Position numbers and translations under genes: made by a program. From Candidatus Stoquefichus sp. (GTDB taxonomy: Bacteria; Bacillota_I; Bacilli_A; Erysipelotrichales; Coprobacillaceae), in NCBI GenBank assembly GCA_021768625.1, contig JAETUM010000046.1, forward strand, positions 1 to 36,999: a stretch of 36,999 nt of DNA, in the 5' to 3' direction. Of the stretch, positions 16,663 through 25,537 are shown one piece after another (within the stretch, counting starts at the first letter, position 1; every line of letters begins with the position of its first letter). Under the pieces are notes generated by a model. The model was not told the DNA's origin. It worked only from the letters and a program-made list of their open reading frames with translations, and did no database searches.

Positions 16663-17181
16663 ATGAGTAAAGTTAAGATGATTAGTTTGATAGGAATATT
16701 AGCTGCGGTTAATATTGCTTCTCGTATGGGATTACAGGCATTACCTAATATTAAGCCTGTCACATCTATTATTATTATTTCAGTTATGATTTTTGGATTG
16801 TCTTTTGGGGTTAAATTGACAATTGTTACAACTATTGTATCAAATATATTTTTGGGTATGGGAATATGGACTTTTTTTCAAATATTAGCATGGATCGTGA
16901 TTTGTTTGTTGACACAAATTGTTGTGGATTTTTATCGTAAAATAAAGAAAGAACCTCATCTTATTGTTATGGCATGTTTTTCTTTTTTGATGGGGTATGT
17001 TTTTGGACTTATTGTTTCTTTAGAACAATTGATGATAGGTGGTCCAGGATTGTTTTTAACATATTATACTGCTGGTTTTGTTTTTGATACATTGCATGCT
17101 ATTGGAAATTTCTTTTTCTATCTTATTTGTGCACCTATTTTGACAAAGATATTTATAAATGAGAAGCAAAAATTTATATAA
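16663..17181 (+). CDS. ECF transporter S component, probable cobalamin/corrinoid specificity
   Basis: A 172-aa integral membrane protein with about five or six helices, in the pattern of ECF substrate-binding (S) components: short N-terminus, ILAAVNIASRMG in helix 1, and a loop with GGPGLFLTYYTAGFVFDTLHA. It starts two bases after the DUF4430 gene, so it belongs to the cobalamin-riboswitch operon. Corrinoid specificity, as in the CbrT type, is inferred from that location. The energising EcfA/A'/T module is not in the window, as expected for a group II system with a shared module. In the model the two surface proteins hand corrinoid to this component. Confidence 0.85.
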   Translation: MSKVKMISLIGILAAVNIASRMGLQALPNIKPVTSIIIISVMIFGLSFGVKLTIVTTIVSNIFLGMGIWTFFQILAWIVICLLTQIVVDFYRKIKKEPHLIVMACFSFLMGYVFGLIVSLEQLMIGGPGLFLTYYTAGFVFDTLHAIGNFFFYLICAPILTKIFINEKQKFI

Positions 17182-17267
17182 AATAAAAAAAGATTGTATT
17201 TTTTAATTCATTGTGTTATTATAGCAATGCTTATGTATAAAAAATTTAAAGAAAAGGAGGTATCATA

Positions 17268-17489
17268 ATGATTTTAAATGCATTATTAATGATTGTTTCG
17301 GTTGCTCTTATTATTGTATGCCTATTACAAAGTGGAAAATCTGATGGTATTGTCAATGCGTTGACAGGACAAAGTTCCAATCTTTTTGCTCATCAAAAAG
17401 AAAGAGGAGCTGATTTGATACTTTCTAGGATTACAGTAGGACTTGGAATTGCATTCTTTGTTCTTGCTATATTAATTAGAATGGGTTAA
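17268..17489 (+). CDS. secG: Preprotein translocase subunit SecG
   Basis: A 73-aa protein with two TM segments (about residues 2-20 and 50-71) and the characteristic central loop GQSSNLFAHQKERGADLILSR. SecG supports the SecYE translocon. It is the first gene of the secG-rnr-smpB-ssrA arrangement common in Bacillota. AAGGAGG lies 7 bases before the ATG. A terminator-like hairpin separates it from rnr, so the two may be only partly co-transcribed. Confidence 0.95.
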   Translation: MILNALLMIVSVALIIVCLLQSGKSDGIVNALTGQSSNLFAHQKERGADLILSRITVGLGIAFFVLAILIRMG

Positions 17490-17494
17490 TAAAT

Positions 17495-17523
17495 AATAGG
17501 GCACAAATATGTGTCCTATTTTT
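17495..17523 (+). terminator. Terminator or attenuator between secG and rnr
   Basis: An 11-bp stem (AATAGGGCACA 17495-17505 / TGTGTCCTATT 17510-17520, one G-U pair) has a 4-nt loop and ends in a run of T. rnr starts 33 bp later. Confidence 0.75.
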
Positions 17524-17555
17524 AATTTTGGATATACTAAAAAGGAGGTGAAATC

Positions 17556-19766
17556 ATGAGAGAAGATATTTTAAAGATATTAGAGGATCAAACATTTACA
17601 CATAGGAAGATAGACGAATTGGCACAATATTTTCATATGACAAGTACGCAAGATTATATAAGCTTTATCAAATTGATGAACAGCCTAGAAGATGAAGGAC
17701 TTATCATTCGTAATAAAATTAATGAGTATTATTTAATCAATCAATTACAATATTATAGTGGAATGATTGAAATGAATAAAAGAGGTTTTGCATTTGTGAA
17801 GGTGGATGAAGAAAGAGAATTTTATATTCACGAAACCAATATGAAAGATGCTTATGATAAAGATATAGTTTTGTTAGAAAAAATTCCATCTCAAGGAGCA
17901 AGAGAAGAAGGAAGAGTTGTTCGTGTTTTAAAACGTGGGCAATTACGTTATGTAGGTGAAGTCAAAAAAGGAAAAAGAGATTATTATATACAAGTAGATG
18001 ATATTAAGTTTCCTAAACCTATTTTTGTGGATCATGCTCATATGCATGGAGCTGTCTTAGGTCATAAAGTTGTTGTTGAGATAAAGACTTTTAAACCACA
18101 AATAAAGGGAGATATTGTTAAAATTATTGGGCATAAAAATGATCCTGGTATTGATATTTTATCTATAGTTCATGCTCATGATGTGGATATTGAATTTCCT
18201 CAAGATGTTTATGAACAGATAGAAACAATTCAAGATCAAATTGATCCTGAAGATATTTGTCATAGAGTTGATTTAAGAAATGAAGTTATAGTGACTATAG
18301 ATGGTGATGATGCTAAGGATTTAGATGATGCTATTTCTTTAAAGAAAATGGATAATGGAAATTATCAATTAGGAGTCCATATTGCAGATGTGTCTTATTA
18401 TATAAAGGAAGGTTCACCTTTAGATAAAGAGGCTATCAAAAGAGGAACATCTATTTATTTAGTAGATAGAGTTATTCCTATGTTACCTCATAAATTATCT
18501 AACGGTATTTGTTCGTTGAATCCGCATGTTGATAGATATACGATTAGTTGTATGATGGAAATTGATAATCGTGGAAATGTTGTTAATCATGATATTATTC
18601 CATCAGTTATTCATTCATCATATCGTATGACATACAATAATGTGAATAAAATATTAGATGGAGATAAAATTGTTCAAGAGGAATATAGAGATGTTGTTGA
18701 TTTGTTCTTTTTAATGCAAGAACTTGCAAGTTTGTTAAGACAAAAACGTGATGCAAAAGGAGCTATTGATTTTGATGTCAATGAAGCAAAAGTCCTTGTA
18801 GATAAAAAAGGAAAGGCAATAGATGTTGTATTACGTACAAGAGGGAATTCTGATAAGATTATTGAAGAATTTATGTTATGTGCTAATGAAACGGTTGCAG
18901 AACATTTTAAATGGTTAGAGTTACCATTTATCTATCGTATTCATGAACATCCAAAACTAAAGAAGTTACAACAATTTGTTTCAATTGTTAAACCTTTAGG
19001 ATATACGATAAAAGGTTCTTTGGAAAATGTTTATCCAAATGAGTTGAGTTCTATTATAGAAGCCTCAAAAAATACAGAAGAACATACGATTATTGCAACA
19101 CTTTTATTACGATGTATGCAAAAGGCTAGATATGATGAACAGTGTTTAGGTCACTTTGGGCTAGCAGATGAGTATTATACACATTTTACATCACCAATAC
19201 GTCGTTATCCTGATTTATTGGTTCATAGATTGATTCGTACATATCTCTTTGAACAAAAAATGGATAGTATTTCTCATTATCAAGAGGTAATTCCTTATTT
19301 AGCTGAGCAATCTTCTAATAGGGAAAGAGAATCTATTGATATTGAAAGAGAAGTTACTGATATGAAAATGGCAGAATATATGTCTTATCATATTGGTGAA
19401 GAGTTTGAAGGTATGATTTCATCTATTACACAATTTGGATTTTTTGTGGAATTGGAGAATACAATAGATGGATTAGTTCATATGAATGAACTGAAAGATG
19501 ATTATTATCATTATGATGAAAAGAATCTGATATTAGTTGGAGAAATGACTGGAAAAACATATAAGTTATCAGATAAGGTAAAAGTAAGAGTTATTTCTTG
19601 TGATAAAAAGGAAGGAACAATTGATTTTGAACTAGTTGGACAAAAGTCAAGAATAAAAAACAAGAAAACAATTCATATAAATGACAAAAAATTAAAGACA
19701 AATCATAAGAAAAAGGGTAAAATAAATAAGTCAAGAAGACAAAGAAAGTTTATTAGAAAAAGATAA
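17556..19766 (+). CDS. rnr: Ribonuclease R
   Basis: A processive 3'-5' exoribonuclease of 736 aa in the family's normal order: N-terminal winged-helix region (1-65), OB/cold-shock domains, the RNB catalytic domain (from about 245) with the aspartate cluster [16 protein letters not shown], the nucleotide-binding [17 protein letters not shown] near residue 550, an S1 domain from about 620 ([15 protein letters not shown]) and a basic tail rich in K and R. RNase R degrades structured RNA and works with SmpB/tmRNA in trans-translation quality control. smpB begins 13 bp after it. Confidence 0.97.
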   Translation: MREDILKILEDQTFTHRKIDELAQYFHMTSTQDYISFIKLMNSLEDEGLIIRNKINEYYLINQLQYYSGMIEMNKRGFAFVKVDEEREFYIHETNMKDAYDKDIVLLEKIPSQGAREEGRVVRVLKRGQLRYVGEVKKGKRDYYIQVDDIKFPKPIFVDHAHMHGAVLGHKVVVEIKTFKPQIKGDIVKIIGHKNDPGIDILSIVHAHDVDIEFPQDVYEQIETIQDQIDPEDICHRVDLRNEVIVTIDGDDAKDLDDAISLKKMDNGNYQLGVHIADVSYYIKEGSPLDKEAIKRGTSIYLVDRVIPMLPHKLSNGICSLNPHVDRYTISCMMEIDNRGNVVNHDIIPSVIHSSYRMTYNNVNKILDGDKIVQEEYRDVVDLFFLMQELASLLRQKRDAKGAIDFDVNEAKVLVDKKGKAIDVVLRTRGNSDKIIEEFMLCANETVAEHFKWLELPFIYRIHEHPKLKKLQQFVSIVKPLGYTIKGSLENVYPNELSSIIEASKNTEEHTIIATLLLRCMQKARYDEQCLGHFGLADEYYTHFTSPIRRYPDLLVHRLIRTYLFEQKMDSISHYQEVIPYLAEQSSNRERESIDIEREVTDMKMAEYMSYHIGEEFEGMISSITQFGFFVELENTIDGLVHMNELKDDYYHYDEKNLILVGEMTGKTYKLSDKVKVRVISCDKKEGTIDFELVGQKSRIKNKKTIHINDKKLKTNHKKKGKINKSRRQRKFIRKR

Positions 19767-19779
19767 GGCGGTGATATGT

Positions 19780-20226
19780 ATGAAAATTGTTTCTCAAAAT
19801 AAAAAGGCTTATCATGATTATTTTATATTAGATACTTATGAAGCAGGTATTGAATTAAAAGGAACAGAAATTAAGTCTGTGCGAAAAGGAAGTACAAACT
19901 TAAAAGATGCTTTTATTCGTATAAAAAATGATGAAGCATATATAGAGAACATGCATATTGCTCTTTATGAACAAGGAAATCGTTTTAATCATGAACCACT
20001 TCGTACAAGAAAACTTCTTTTGCACAAAAAACAAATAAAAAAATTACAAAAAGAAGTCAAAGAAAATGGTTTAACAATTGTACCTACGAAACTATATTTT
20101 AATACATCAAAGTTAAAAATAGAAATTGCTTTAGCGCGTGGGAAAAAATTGTATGATAAACGACAAGATTTAAAAGCTAAAGATGCAAAAAGAGATGTAG
20201 AAAGAGCATTGAAAAATGCTTACTAA
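19780..20226 (+). CDS. smpB: SsrA-binding protein SmpB
   Basis: A 148-aa protein with the signatures [39 protein letters not shown]-like [13 protein letters not shown] and the C-terminal [19 protein letters not shown]. It binds tmRNA and delivers it to stalled ribosomes. The frame opens at GTG 19771, but the ATG at 19780, preceded by GGCGGTGA, gives the family's usual MKIVSQNKK start. It is followed directly by the tmRNA gene. Confidence 0.96.
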   Translation: MKIVSQNKKAYHDYFILDTYEAGIELKGTEIKSVRKGSTNLKDAFIRIKNDEAYIENMHIALYEQGNRFNHEPLRTRKLLLHKKQIKKLQKEVKENGLTIVPTKLYFNTSKLKIEIALARGKKLYDKRQDLKAKDAKRDVERALKNAY

Positions 20227-20227
20227 T

Positions 20228-20581
20228 GGGGGCGTCTTGGATTCGACAGGGGTTAGTTTGAATAGAATTGCAGCCGTAGGCATACGTTAAATGCAACAAA
20301 AAATATCTGGAAACAGACAACAATTATCTTTCGCTTGCTAGTCGACGTTAGACTTTAGCGAATATCAGCCTTTAAGATACCTATGCTTAAAGAACTGGTA
20401 ACATATTTTATAGGTTAAGGATATGTAGCGTCTGGATACATATCTCGAAAAATAACAGAATCGCTAAGTGAAAGACTGCTTGTGGATCGTAGCTTAGTTA
20501 AATTCATTCGACAAGATAAGCTGTAGAAGTTCTATATGGGACGACTTTTGGACGCGGGTTCGATTCCCGCCGCCTCCACCA
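20228..20581 (+). ncRNA. ssrA: Transfer-messenger RNA (tmRNA)
   Basis: The 5' end GGGGGCG (20228-20234) pairs with CGCCTCC near the 3' end, which is followed by A and an encoded CCA ending at 20581. The tRNA-like domain has GGATTCGACAGGGG at the 5' side and the T-arm CGGGTTCGATTCCCG at the 3' side. The length, 354 nt, is standard. The tag frame is not obvious. The most likely reading frame ends ...GNRQQLSFAC at TAG 20339-20341, which lies in the helix after the tag as in other tmRNAs; another frame ends at TAG about 12 nt further on. It directly follows smpB. No second copy of the 3' end, as an att repeat would give, was seen in the window. Confidence 0.96.
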
Positions 20582-20595
20582 AATGAAATGTATAG

Positions 20596-20756
20596 TTTGG
20601 ATGTCATTGTAAAAAATACTGATTTATTTAAATAAAATCACAATTTCATACCAAATTTAAAAAAGACCATTTACCATGGATATCATCAAAAACAGATAGA
20701 TGCCATGCATGATATATGGTCTTTTTTTATTAATAGTTCACCCAATTTGGATGTCA
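20596..20756. repeat. Hairpin element flanked by 11-bp direct repeats, downstream of tmRNA
   Basis: TTTGGATGTCA occurs at 20596-20606 and again at 20746-20756. Between them AAAAAAGACCAT (20659-20670) pairs with ATGGTCTTTTTTT (20716-20728), with an inner stem ATATCAT/ATGATAT (20680-20686 / 20709-20715) and outer arms CCAAATT/AATTTGG (20651-20657 / 20744-20750). The hairpin with its T-run can terminate ssrA transcription. The surrounding repeats look like a small non-autonomous element or scar. The open frames here are short and unconvincing. Confidence 0.5.
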
Positions 20757-21017
20757 ATAATTTTTAAAATGATTGTTATTGATAGAGATGAATTGTATAA
20801 TAAATTTAATAGAAATAGAAAGATAAATTACAAGTTTTTTATAAAAATAATAAAGAAGTTTTTAAATAATCTAGATTGTTTTTTCATTAAATGATATCAT
20901 TCTTTCACAAATAAATAGTAATATGTAAATGATACGATAAGTAGCATAAATGTAAAGCTACATTGCTTTAAATAATTGTTTCTAAATAGTATATTAAATC
21001 TGTTAGGAGGAAAATTT

Positions 21018-21440
21018 ATGAAATTAAATGAAAAGATAAAAGAATATAGAAAAATATTTAATTTATCACAAGAACAACTTGCAGAAAATATGGGAGTTTC
21101 TAGGCAAGCTATTACCAAGTGGGAAAATGATGAAGGACTGCCAGAAATAGGGAACCTAAAATTGTTATCAAAACTTATGGGTATTTCTATTGATTATCTT
21201 TTAGATGAGAGTAAAAGGTTAGAATATCCTATGAAAAGAAGATGTTTGAGATGTAATGTTGAAATGATAGAAGATTTTGATGTTAAAGTTGAAGGAGCAG
21301 GCTATGGAATTAAAATAACTCAACAAGGTTTATTTAAAGATAATTTAGGAAAAGTACAATGTGCGATATGTCCAGAATGTGGATATATGGAAACTTATAT
21401 CGAAGATACAAACAAAGTAAAAAAAACATTGAAAAAGTAA
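21018..21440 (+). CDS. XRE-family HTH regulator with C-terminal zinc-ribbon
   Basis: A 140-aa protein with an N-terminal HTH_3 domain (residues 5-62; LSQEQLAENMGVSRQAITKWE is a textbook match). The C-terminal half carries CLRC (76-79) and CAICPEC (115-121), likely a Zn-binding ribbon. The ATG at 21018 follows TTAGGAGG by 7 bases; the frame is open further upstream, but without a ribosome site. It stands alone behind the tmRNA. Regulators of this build are frequent in accessory regions; the target is unknown. Confidence 0.85.
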   Translation: MKLNEKIKEYRKIFNLSQEQLAENMGVSRQAITKWENDEGLPEIGNLKLLSKLMGISIDYLLDESKRLEYPMKRRCLRCNVEMIEDFDVKVEGAGYGIKITQQGLFKDNLGKVQCAICPECGYMETYIEDTNKVKKTLKK

Positions 21441-21987
21441 TTAAAATTACAATTTATAGTGATATGTCATTTTTTGTTAGATAAAATAGTTTGTTTGCCT
21501 GTTATTAATATGATAGAGTTATTGGAAAAAATTAACATTGTAAATGTAATTGTGTATTATGCTTAGACCAGTGTTATATAAGTATAATTGTGCACTTTGA
21601 TGTAAAAAACGTGTATAAATTTCAAATGAAAAGGTTAGGATATTATGAACCTATTTTTTGAACAAAATATGCAAGATCTATTATAGGTCTTGTTTTTTCT
21701 TTGAAAAAATTTCTTATATTGATCTGGGCTCATGTAGTTATGAGCATTATGAAATATGAAAGGATTGGATATAGTAATATTAGTTATATAGTTTTACTAT
21801 GGCGAAAATGAAATACTCTTCATTTAAGATGTTCCTGTAGTTTGCTAATACTTATGTAATAGCTATATGCATTTTTTTATGAGGAGTGGACAAACTATAA
21901 ATGTCATTGAAAATGTTAATACCATTTGTTACAATTTATTCAACATATATTTGCTAATCTTTCACAGTAAATTAAGGAGGTATGATT
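21441..21987. other. Intergenic region with a terminator and no recognisable gene
   Basis: About 545 bp without a convincing gene. It contains one good Rho-independent terminator on the plus strand: CAAGATCT (21672-21679) / AGGTCTTG (21685-21692), followed by six T. It also holds a small GCTCAT/ATGAGC hairpin (21728-21745) and a long-range TAGTTTG/CAAACTA pair (21838-21844 / 21891-21897). Short broken frames only. It may be decayed mobile DNA. Confidence 0.5.
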
Positions 21988-23160
21988 ATGGATTTTTATA
22001 AAGAGGCATTGACATTGCGTGAGGAAACTGTTTCTCATCGACGCTGGTTGCACAGTAACGCAGAAGTAGGACTTCATATGCCAAAAGCACAAAAATATGT
22101 TATGGATCAGTTAAAAAAATATGGATTGGATCCACATCCCTGTGGTCATGGAGTAACTGCAGAGTTAGGGCGAGAAGGAAATAAAACAATTTTACTTAGA
22201 GCGGATATGGATGCATTACCTATGGCAGAGGAAAGTGGTGAGAGCTTTTCCTGTCCAACTGGCACAGAGGCTCATACCTGTGGTCATGATTTCCATACAG
22301 CCATGTTACTAACAGCAGCAAAAATGCTCAAAGAAAATGAATCTATGTTGGCTGGCAAGGTTCGATTTATGTTTCAAACTGCTGAAGAAACCTTTGAGGG
22401 AGCAAAAGATATGTTAGCAAATGGAATACTAGAAGGGGTGGATGCAGCACTAGCTTATCATGTTGGCTCTGGCAGGATGCCTGTAGGTTTATTCATGTAT
22501 AATAGTGGTGGACCCATGATGTACTCTGTAGATGGTTTTAGAATTACGATTCATGGACGAGGTGCCCATGGTGCTTATCCACATAGTTCCATCGATCCAA
22601 TTAATATTGGTGTCCATATTTACCTAGCTTTAGAATCACTGATTGCTAGGGAAGCAGATCCTGGCAAAGCTTGTGTATTGACTATTGGTAATTTTTCTGC
22701 TGGTTCAGCACCTAACATAATCCCTGATACAGCTATTCTTCAAGGAACTTTACGTACTAATGATAATACCAGTCGTGAAAAACTAGTACGAAGGCTGAAA
22801 GAGGTTGTTTACAAAACCACAGAGGTATTTGGAGGATTGGCAGAAGTTGAGATGATTTCTGAGGTGCCTATACTAGTATGCGATTCCGTGATGACAAACG
22901 AGATGGTAAGTTATATGGAAGAATTACCAATTCCTGGTTTGACTCCTGTTCCTGATACGACAGCCAGTGCTTCTGAAGATTTTGCAACTATTGCGGAAAA
23001 AGTCCCTAGTGTATTTATGTATCTTTCGGCTGGATATATGGATGAGCGTGGTGATGCTCCTGCACATAATCCAAAAGTTCAATTCAATGAGGATGTTTGT
23101 CCAATTGGTTCTGCTTGCTTAGCACACTGTGCAGTTCGTTGGTTGGAAGAGCATCAATAA
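21988..23160 (+). CDS. M20 (M20D) family amidohydrolase/carboxypeptidase
   Basis: A 390-aa zinc-dependent hydrolase of N-acyl amino acids, aminobenzoyl or small peptide substrates. The metal ligands fit the M20D pattern: CGHDFH (Cys98, His100), TAEETFEGA (Glu133/134), AYHVGS (His158) and AHNPKVQF near the C-terminus. A dimerisation domain begins near residue 180 (HGRGAHGAYPHSS). The ATG at 21988 is 7 bases after AAGGAGG; the ATG at 21982 is 1 base after. The base composition is visibly less AT-rich than its neighbours, with more GGC, GCC and CTG codons, and it lies between the tmRNA and insertion-sequence debris, so recent transfer is likely. Confidence 0.92.
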   Translation: MDFYKEALTLREETVSHRRWLHSNAEVGLHMPKAQKYVMDQLKKYGLDPHPCGHGVTAELGREGNKTILLRADMDALPMAEESGESFSCPTGTEAHTCGHDFHTAMLLTAAKMLKENESMLAGKVRFMFQTAEETFEGAKDMLANGILEGVDAALAYHVGSGRMPVGLFMYNSGGPMMYSVDGFRITIHGRGAHGAYPHSSIDPINIGVHIYLALESLIAREADPGKACVLTIGNFSAGSAPNIIPDTAILQGTLRTNDNTSREKLVRRLKEVVYKTTEVFGGLAEVEMISEVPILVCDSVMTNEMVSYMEELPIPGLTPVPDTTASASEDFATIAEKVPSVFMYLSAGYMDERGDAPAHNPKVQFNEDVCPIGSACLAHCAVRWLEEHQ

Positions 23161-23438
23161 ATAAAGCAAAGGCGTTATAATAACATAAATATAAAGTGAA
23201 AGTTTCTCATTAAAAAAGACAATGAAATGTAGTGAACCCCAAAAGTGGGACTAAAATTGAATATCTATGATAAGGCTTGAACTCTTGCTTGTAAAGGAGT
23301 TAAGCCTTTTAATTATAAAAGAAAACCATGAGTTATGCGCATGGTCTAAAAAAGCTTTAAGCAATGGTAAGAAAAACCTCCAATGATATAATAAAAGTGG
23401 CTGGCAACCACAAAATAGAAATCAAAGGAGGTATCTCA
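23161..23438. mobile_element. IS3-type terminal sequence followed by IS200/IS605 left end
   Basis: GTGAACCCCAAAAGTGGGAC (23232-23251) looks like the terminal repeat of an IS3-family (IS150-group) element, followed by the AAGGCTTGAACTC... region common inside such ends. ACCATG/CATGGT (23325-23330 / 23340-23345) is a short imperfect hairpin of the sort recognised at IS200/IS605 left ends, and AAAGGAGG at 23425-23432 is the transposase ribosome site. The IS200 element therefore appears inserted into an older IS3 copy. Confidence 0.55.
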
Positions 23439-23854
23439 ATGAGAGATGATAATACATTATCACATACAATTGCAAATATCATATAATGATTATACCAAAA
23501 TATCGAAGAATGGTGATATACAGTAAGTTACAAAAAGATATAGGGATAATATTAAGAACAGTAGCAGAAAGAAAACTAGGAGTAGTTATACATGAAGCAG
23601 AGGCATGTCCAGATCATATACATATGCTTATAACAATCTCACCAAAATATAGTGTATCAGCATTTATGGGATATTTGAAAAGTAAGTCAACACTGATGAT
23701 ATTTGATAGACATGCAAATATGAAATATAAATATGGAAATAGAAAGTTATGGGCAAAAGGATATTACTGTGTGACAGTAGGACATAATGAAGAAGCGGTC
23801 AAGAAATATATAAGAAATCAATTACAGGAGAGAAAATCAAATAAGTGGTTATGA
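23439..23854 (+). pseudogene. IS200/IS605 TnpA (Y1 HUH transposase), broken at both ends
   Basis: The N-terminus, MRDDNTLSHTIANII, starts at ATG 23439 with AAAGGAGG before it but stops at TAA after 15 codons. The rest (HIMIIPKYRRMVIYSKLQKD...) continues in another frame from about 23480. A 7-bp deletion between AATATC repeats explains the break. The HUH motif DHIHML and the catalytic Tyr in AVKKYIRNQ are present. The C-terminus ends abruptly at KSNKWL, shorter than usual, where the IS3 fragment begins. No tnpB is present. It is almost certainly inactive. Confidence 0.85.
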
Positions 23855-23855
23855 T

Positions 23856-24092
23856 TCTTTCTTCGTTATGATATCGTATATATTCTTCCATTGCCTCTTT
23901 TAATTGTTGTAATGTTTCAAACTCATATTCATGCCCATAAAACATTTCATTCTTCATTTTTTCAAAAAAGTTTTCCATAACTCCATTATCATAACAGTTT
24001 CCTTTTCTTGACATTGATTGCAGAATTCCTTTTTTGATATTTCTTAGAGAAGTTAAAATATTATAGTAAACTTCATCAAATGATATAAACAA
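23856..24092 (-). pseudogene. IS3-family transposase OrfB C-terminal fragment
   Basis: On the minus strand about 70 codons read ILQSMSRKGNCYDN followed by VMENFFEKMKNEMFYG, the hallmark catalytic-glutamate end of the DDE domain of IS150-group OrfB. The N-terminal two thirds are missing. The last 30 or so residues are replaced by sequence from the adjacent IS200 element. It is a dead remnant. Confidence 0.85.
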
Positions 24093-24146
24093 TGTTTGAT
24101 TTTTAAAATATCAGCCAATAAGAAGTGTTTTTATTAATATATATTA

Positions 24147-25004
24147 TTAGAAATCATAATAGTTATCAATTTTATTGATTAAATCAATATATTTATGCTT
24201 GTCTTTTTTGAGTAATGTCATATAGAAAGTAACATGAGCTTCATCATCTATAAAAGGAATAAGAATTCTATTATCCATTTTTCCCTCTCTTTTAATAGAA
24301 AGATTAGATGTGAAAGAAGGCAATGTTGATGCTTTGACTATTTCTGTAAATGTACTACGTTCATTTTGAAATAAAAACTTTGTATTTGGCATTGTTCTAA
24401 TATGCATATCGTGCCAAAAGCCTATATTTGAATATAAAAGCATAGTTTCACCATCTAATTCATGGAAAGAAACTTCTTTTTTATCTTTTAAATAATGCAT
24501 TGGTGGAATAGATAAATAAAGATCTTCTTCAATATAAGGAATACATAAAATATCTTTATCATTGACTTCAAATGGAGTAATGACAAAATGATAATCTTTA
24601 TTTTTGAGTGATGGAATCAGATTATCTTGATTAATGATTTCAGATTGTACCTCTATATGGGGATATAATTCTTTTAGAATAGGTTCTATATCCCATAATG
24701 GTGCAGGGGCACATGCTGCTATAGAAATAGATTTTGATGATTGATCAAAACTTTGAACATCTTGAATCATAGAATAAACATTTTTAATAATTTCTTTAGC
24801 GTATTCAACAACTAGTTCACCATTTTTATTAAGAATAACTTTGTTTTTATAATGATCAAATAATTGTACGTTTAAATCTTCTTCTAATTTTTGCATGGAA
24901 CGACTTAAAGCAGGTTGAGAAATTAATAATTTTTCAGCAGCTTTAGATATTGTTTTATTTTCTGCAATACAAATAAGTTGTTCTAATTGATTAAATTCTA
25001 CCAT
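24147..25004 (-). CDS. LysR-family transcriptional regulator
   Basis: A 285-aa regulator. The N-terminal winged helix includes NKTISKAAEKLLISQPALSRSMQKLEEDL (typical LysR recognition region), followed by the two-lobed effector domain. The ATG at 25004 is chosen over 25025 because GGAGGTG precedes it by about 6 bases. It diverges from the flavodoxin-like / hydrolase / SDR / AKR operon, separated by about 100 bp, and most likely controls it. The effector is unknown. Confidence 0.92.
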   Translation of the reverse strand: MVEFNQLEQLICIAENKTISKAAEKLLISQPALSRSMQKLEEDLNVQLFDHYKNKVILNKNGELVVEYAKEIIKNVYSMIQDVQSFDQSSKSISIAACAPAPLWDIEPILKELYPHIEVQSEIINQDNLIPSLKNKDYHFVITPFEVNDKDILCIPYIEEDLYLSIPPMHYLKDKKEVSFHELDGETMLLYSNIGFWHDMHIRTMPNTKFLFQNERSTFTEIVKASTLPSFTSNLSIKREGKMDNRILIPFIDDEAHVTFYMTLLKKDKHKYIDLINKIDNYYDF

Positions 25005-25111
25005 AAATACACCTCCACTATGCATTTATATTATAGCATAATTCTTTATTAGTATTGTACAAATTTATAACAAAAAAATAAAATGTAAATATAGAAAGAG
25101 GAGTGAAAGAA

Positions 25112-25528
25112 ATGAGTATTTTATTTATTAATGGTAGCCCAAACAAAAGTGGAAATACTGTTGCTTTAGCAACAAAGTTATTAAAAGGAAAAGAGTTTCA
25201 AACATTACATCTTGTTGATTATAAAATTTATAGTTATGGACAAGAATTTGAAGATGATCAATTTGAAGATGTTGTGGAAACTATGAGTCAGGCTGATACA
25301 ATTGTTATTGGGTCACCACTATATTGGCATAGCATGTCTGGAGCAATTAGAAATGTGTTAGATCGTTTTTATGGAAATGTGAATGAAAGCTTATTAAAGG
25401 GAAAAGACATGTACTTTGTATTTCAAGGATTTGCTCCAACAAAAGAACAATTGAATGCTGGAGAGTATACTATGAAGAGATTTGCTAGTTTATATGGAAT
25501 GAACTATAAAGGTATGATTAGTCAATAG
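25112..25528 (+). CDS. Flavodoxin-like NAD(P)H-dependent FMN oxidoreductase
   Basis: A 138-aa flavodoxin-fold protein: LFINGSPNKSGNT (phosphate-binding loop) at the N-terminus, then VIGSPLYWHSMSGAIRNVLDRF, a flavin-contact motif of NADPH-dependent FMN reductases. It is short for the family (usually 170-200). The ATG at 25112 has GAGGAG 8 bases upstream; GTG at 25103 is the weaker alternative. It is the first gene of a four-gene operon divergent from LysR, likely used in reductive detoxification or quinone reduction (inference). Confidence 0.87.
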   Translation: MSILFINGSPNKSGNTVALATKLLKGKEFQTLHLVDYKIYSYGQEFEDDQFEDVVETMSQADTIVIGSPLYWHSMSGAIRNVLDRFYGNVNESLLKGKDMYFVFQGFAPTKEQLNAGEYTMKRFASLYGMNYKGMISQ

Positions 25529-25537
25529 GGAGAAGAG

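Noticed and set aside
20228-20581. tmRNA 3' end as an attachment site with a second copy
   Set aside because: The 3' end sequence (GATTCCCGCCGCCTCCACCA) was not found again in the window; only unrelated CCTCCAC strings occur.
20700-20894. Plus-strand 64-codon frame after tmRNA
   Set aside because: It overlaps the terminator-like hairpin, has no ribosome site and no recognisable similarity.
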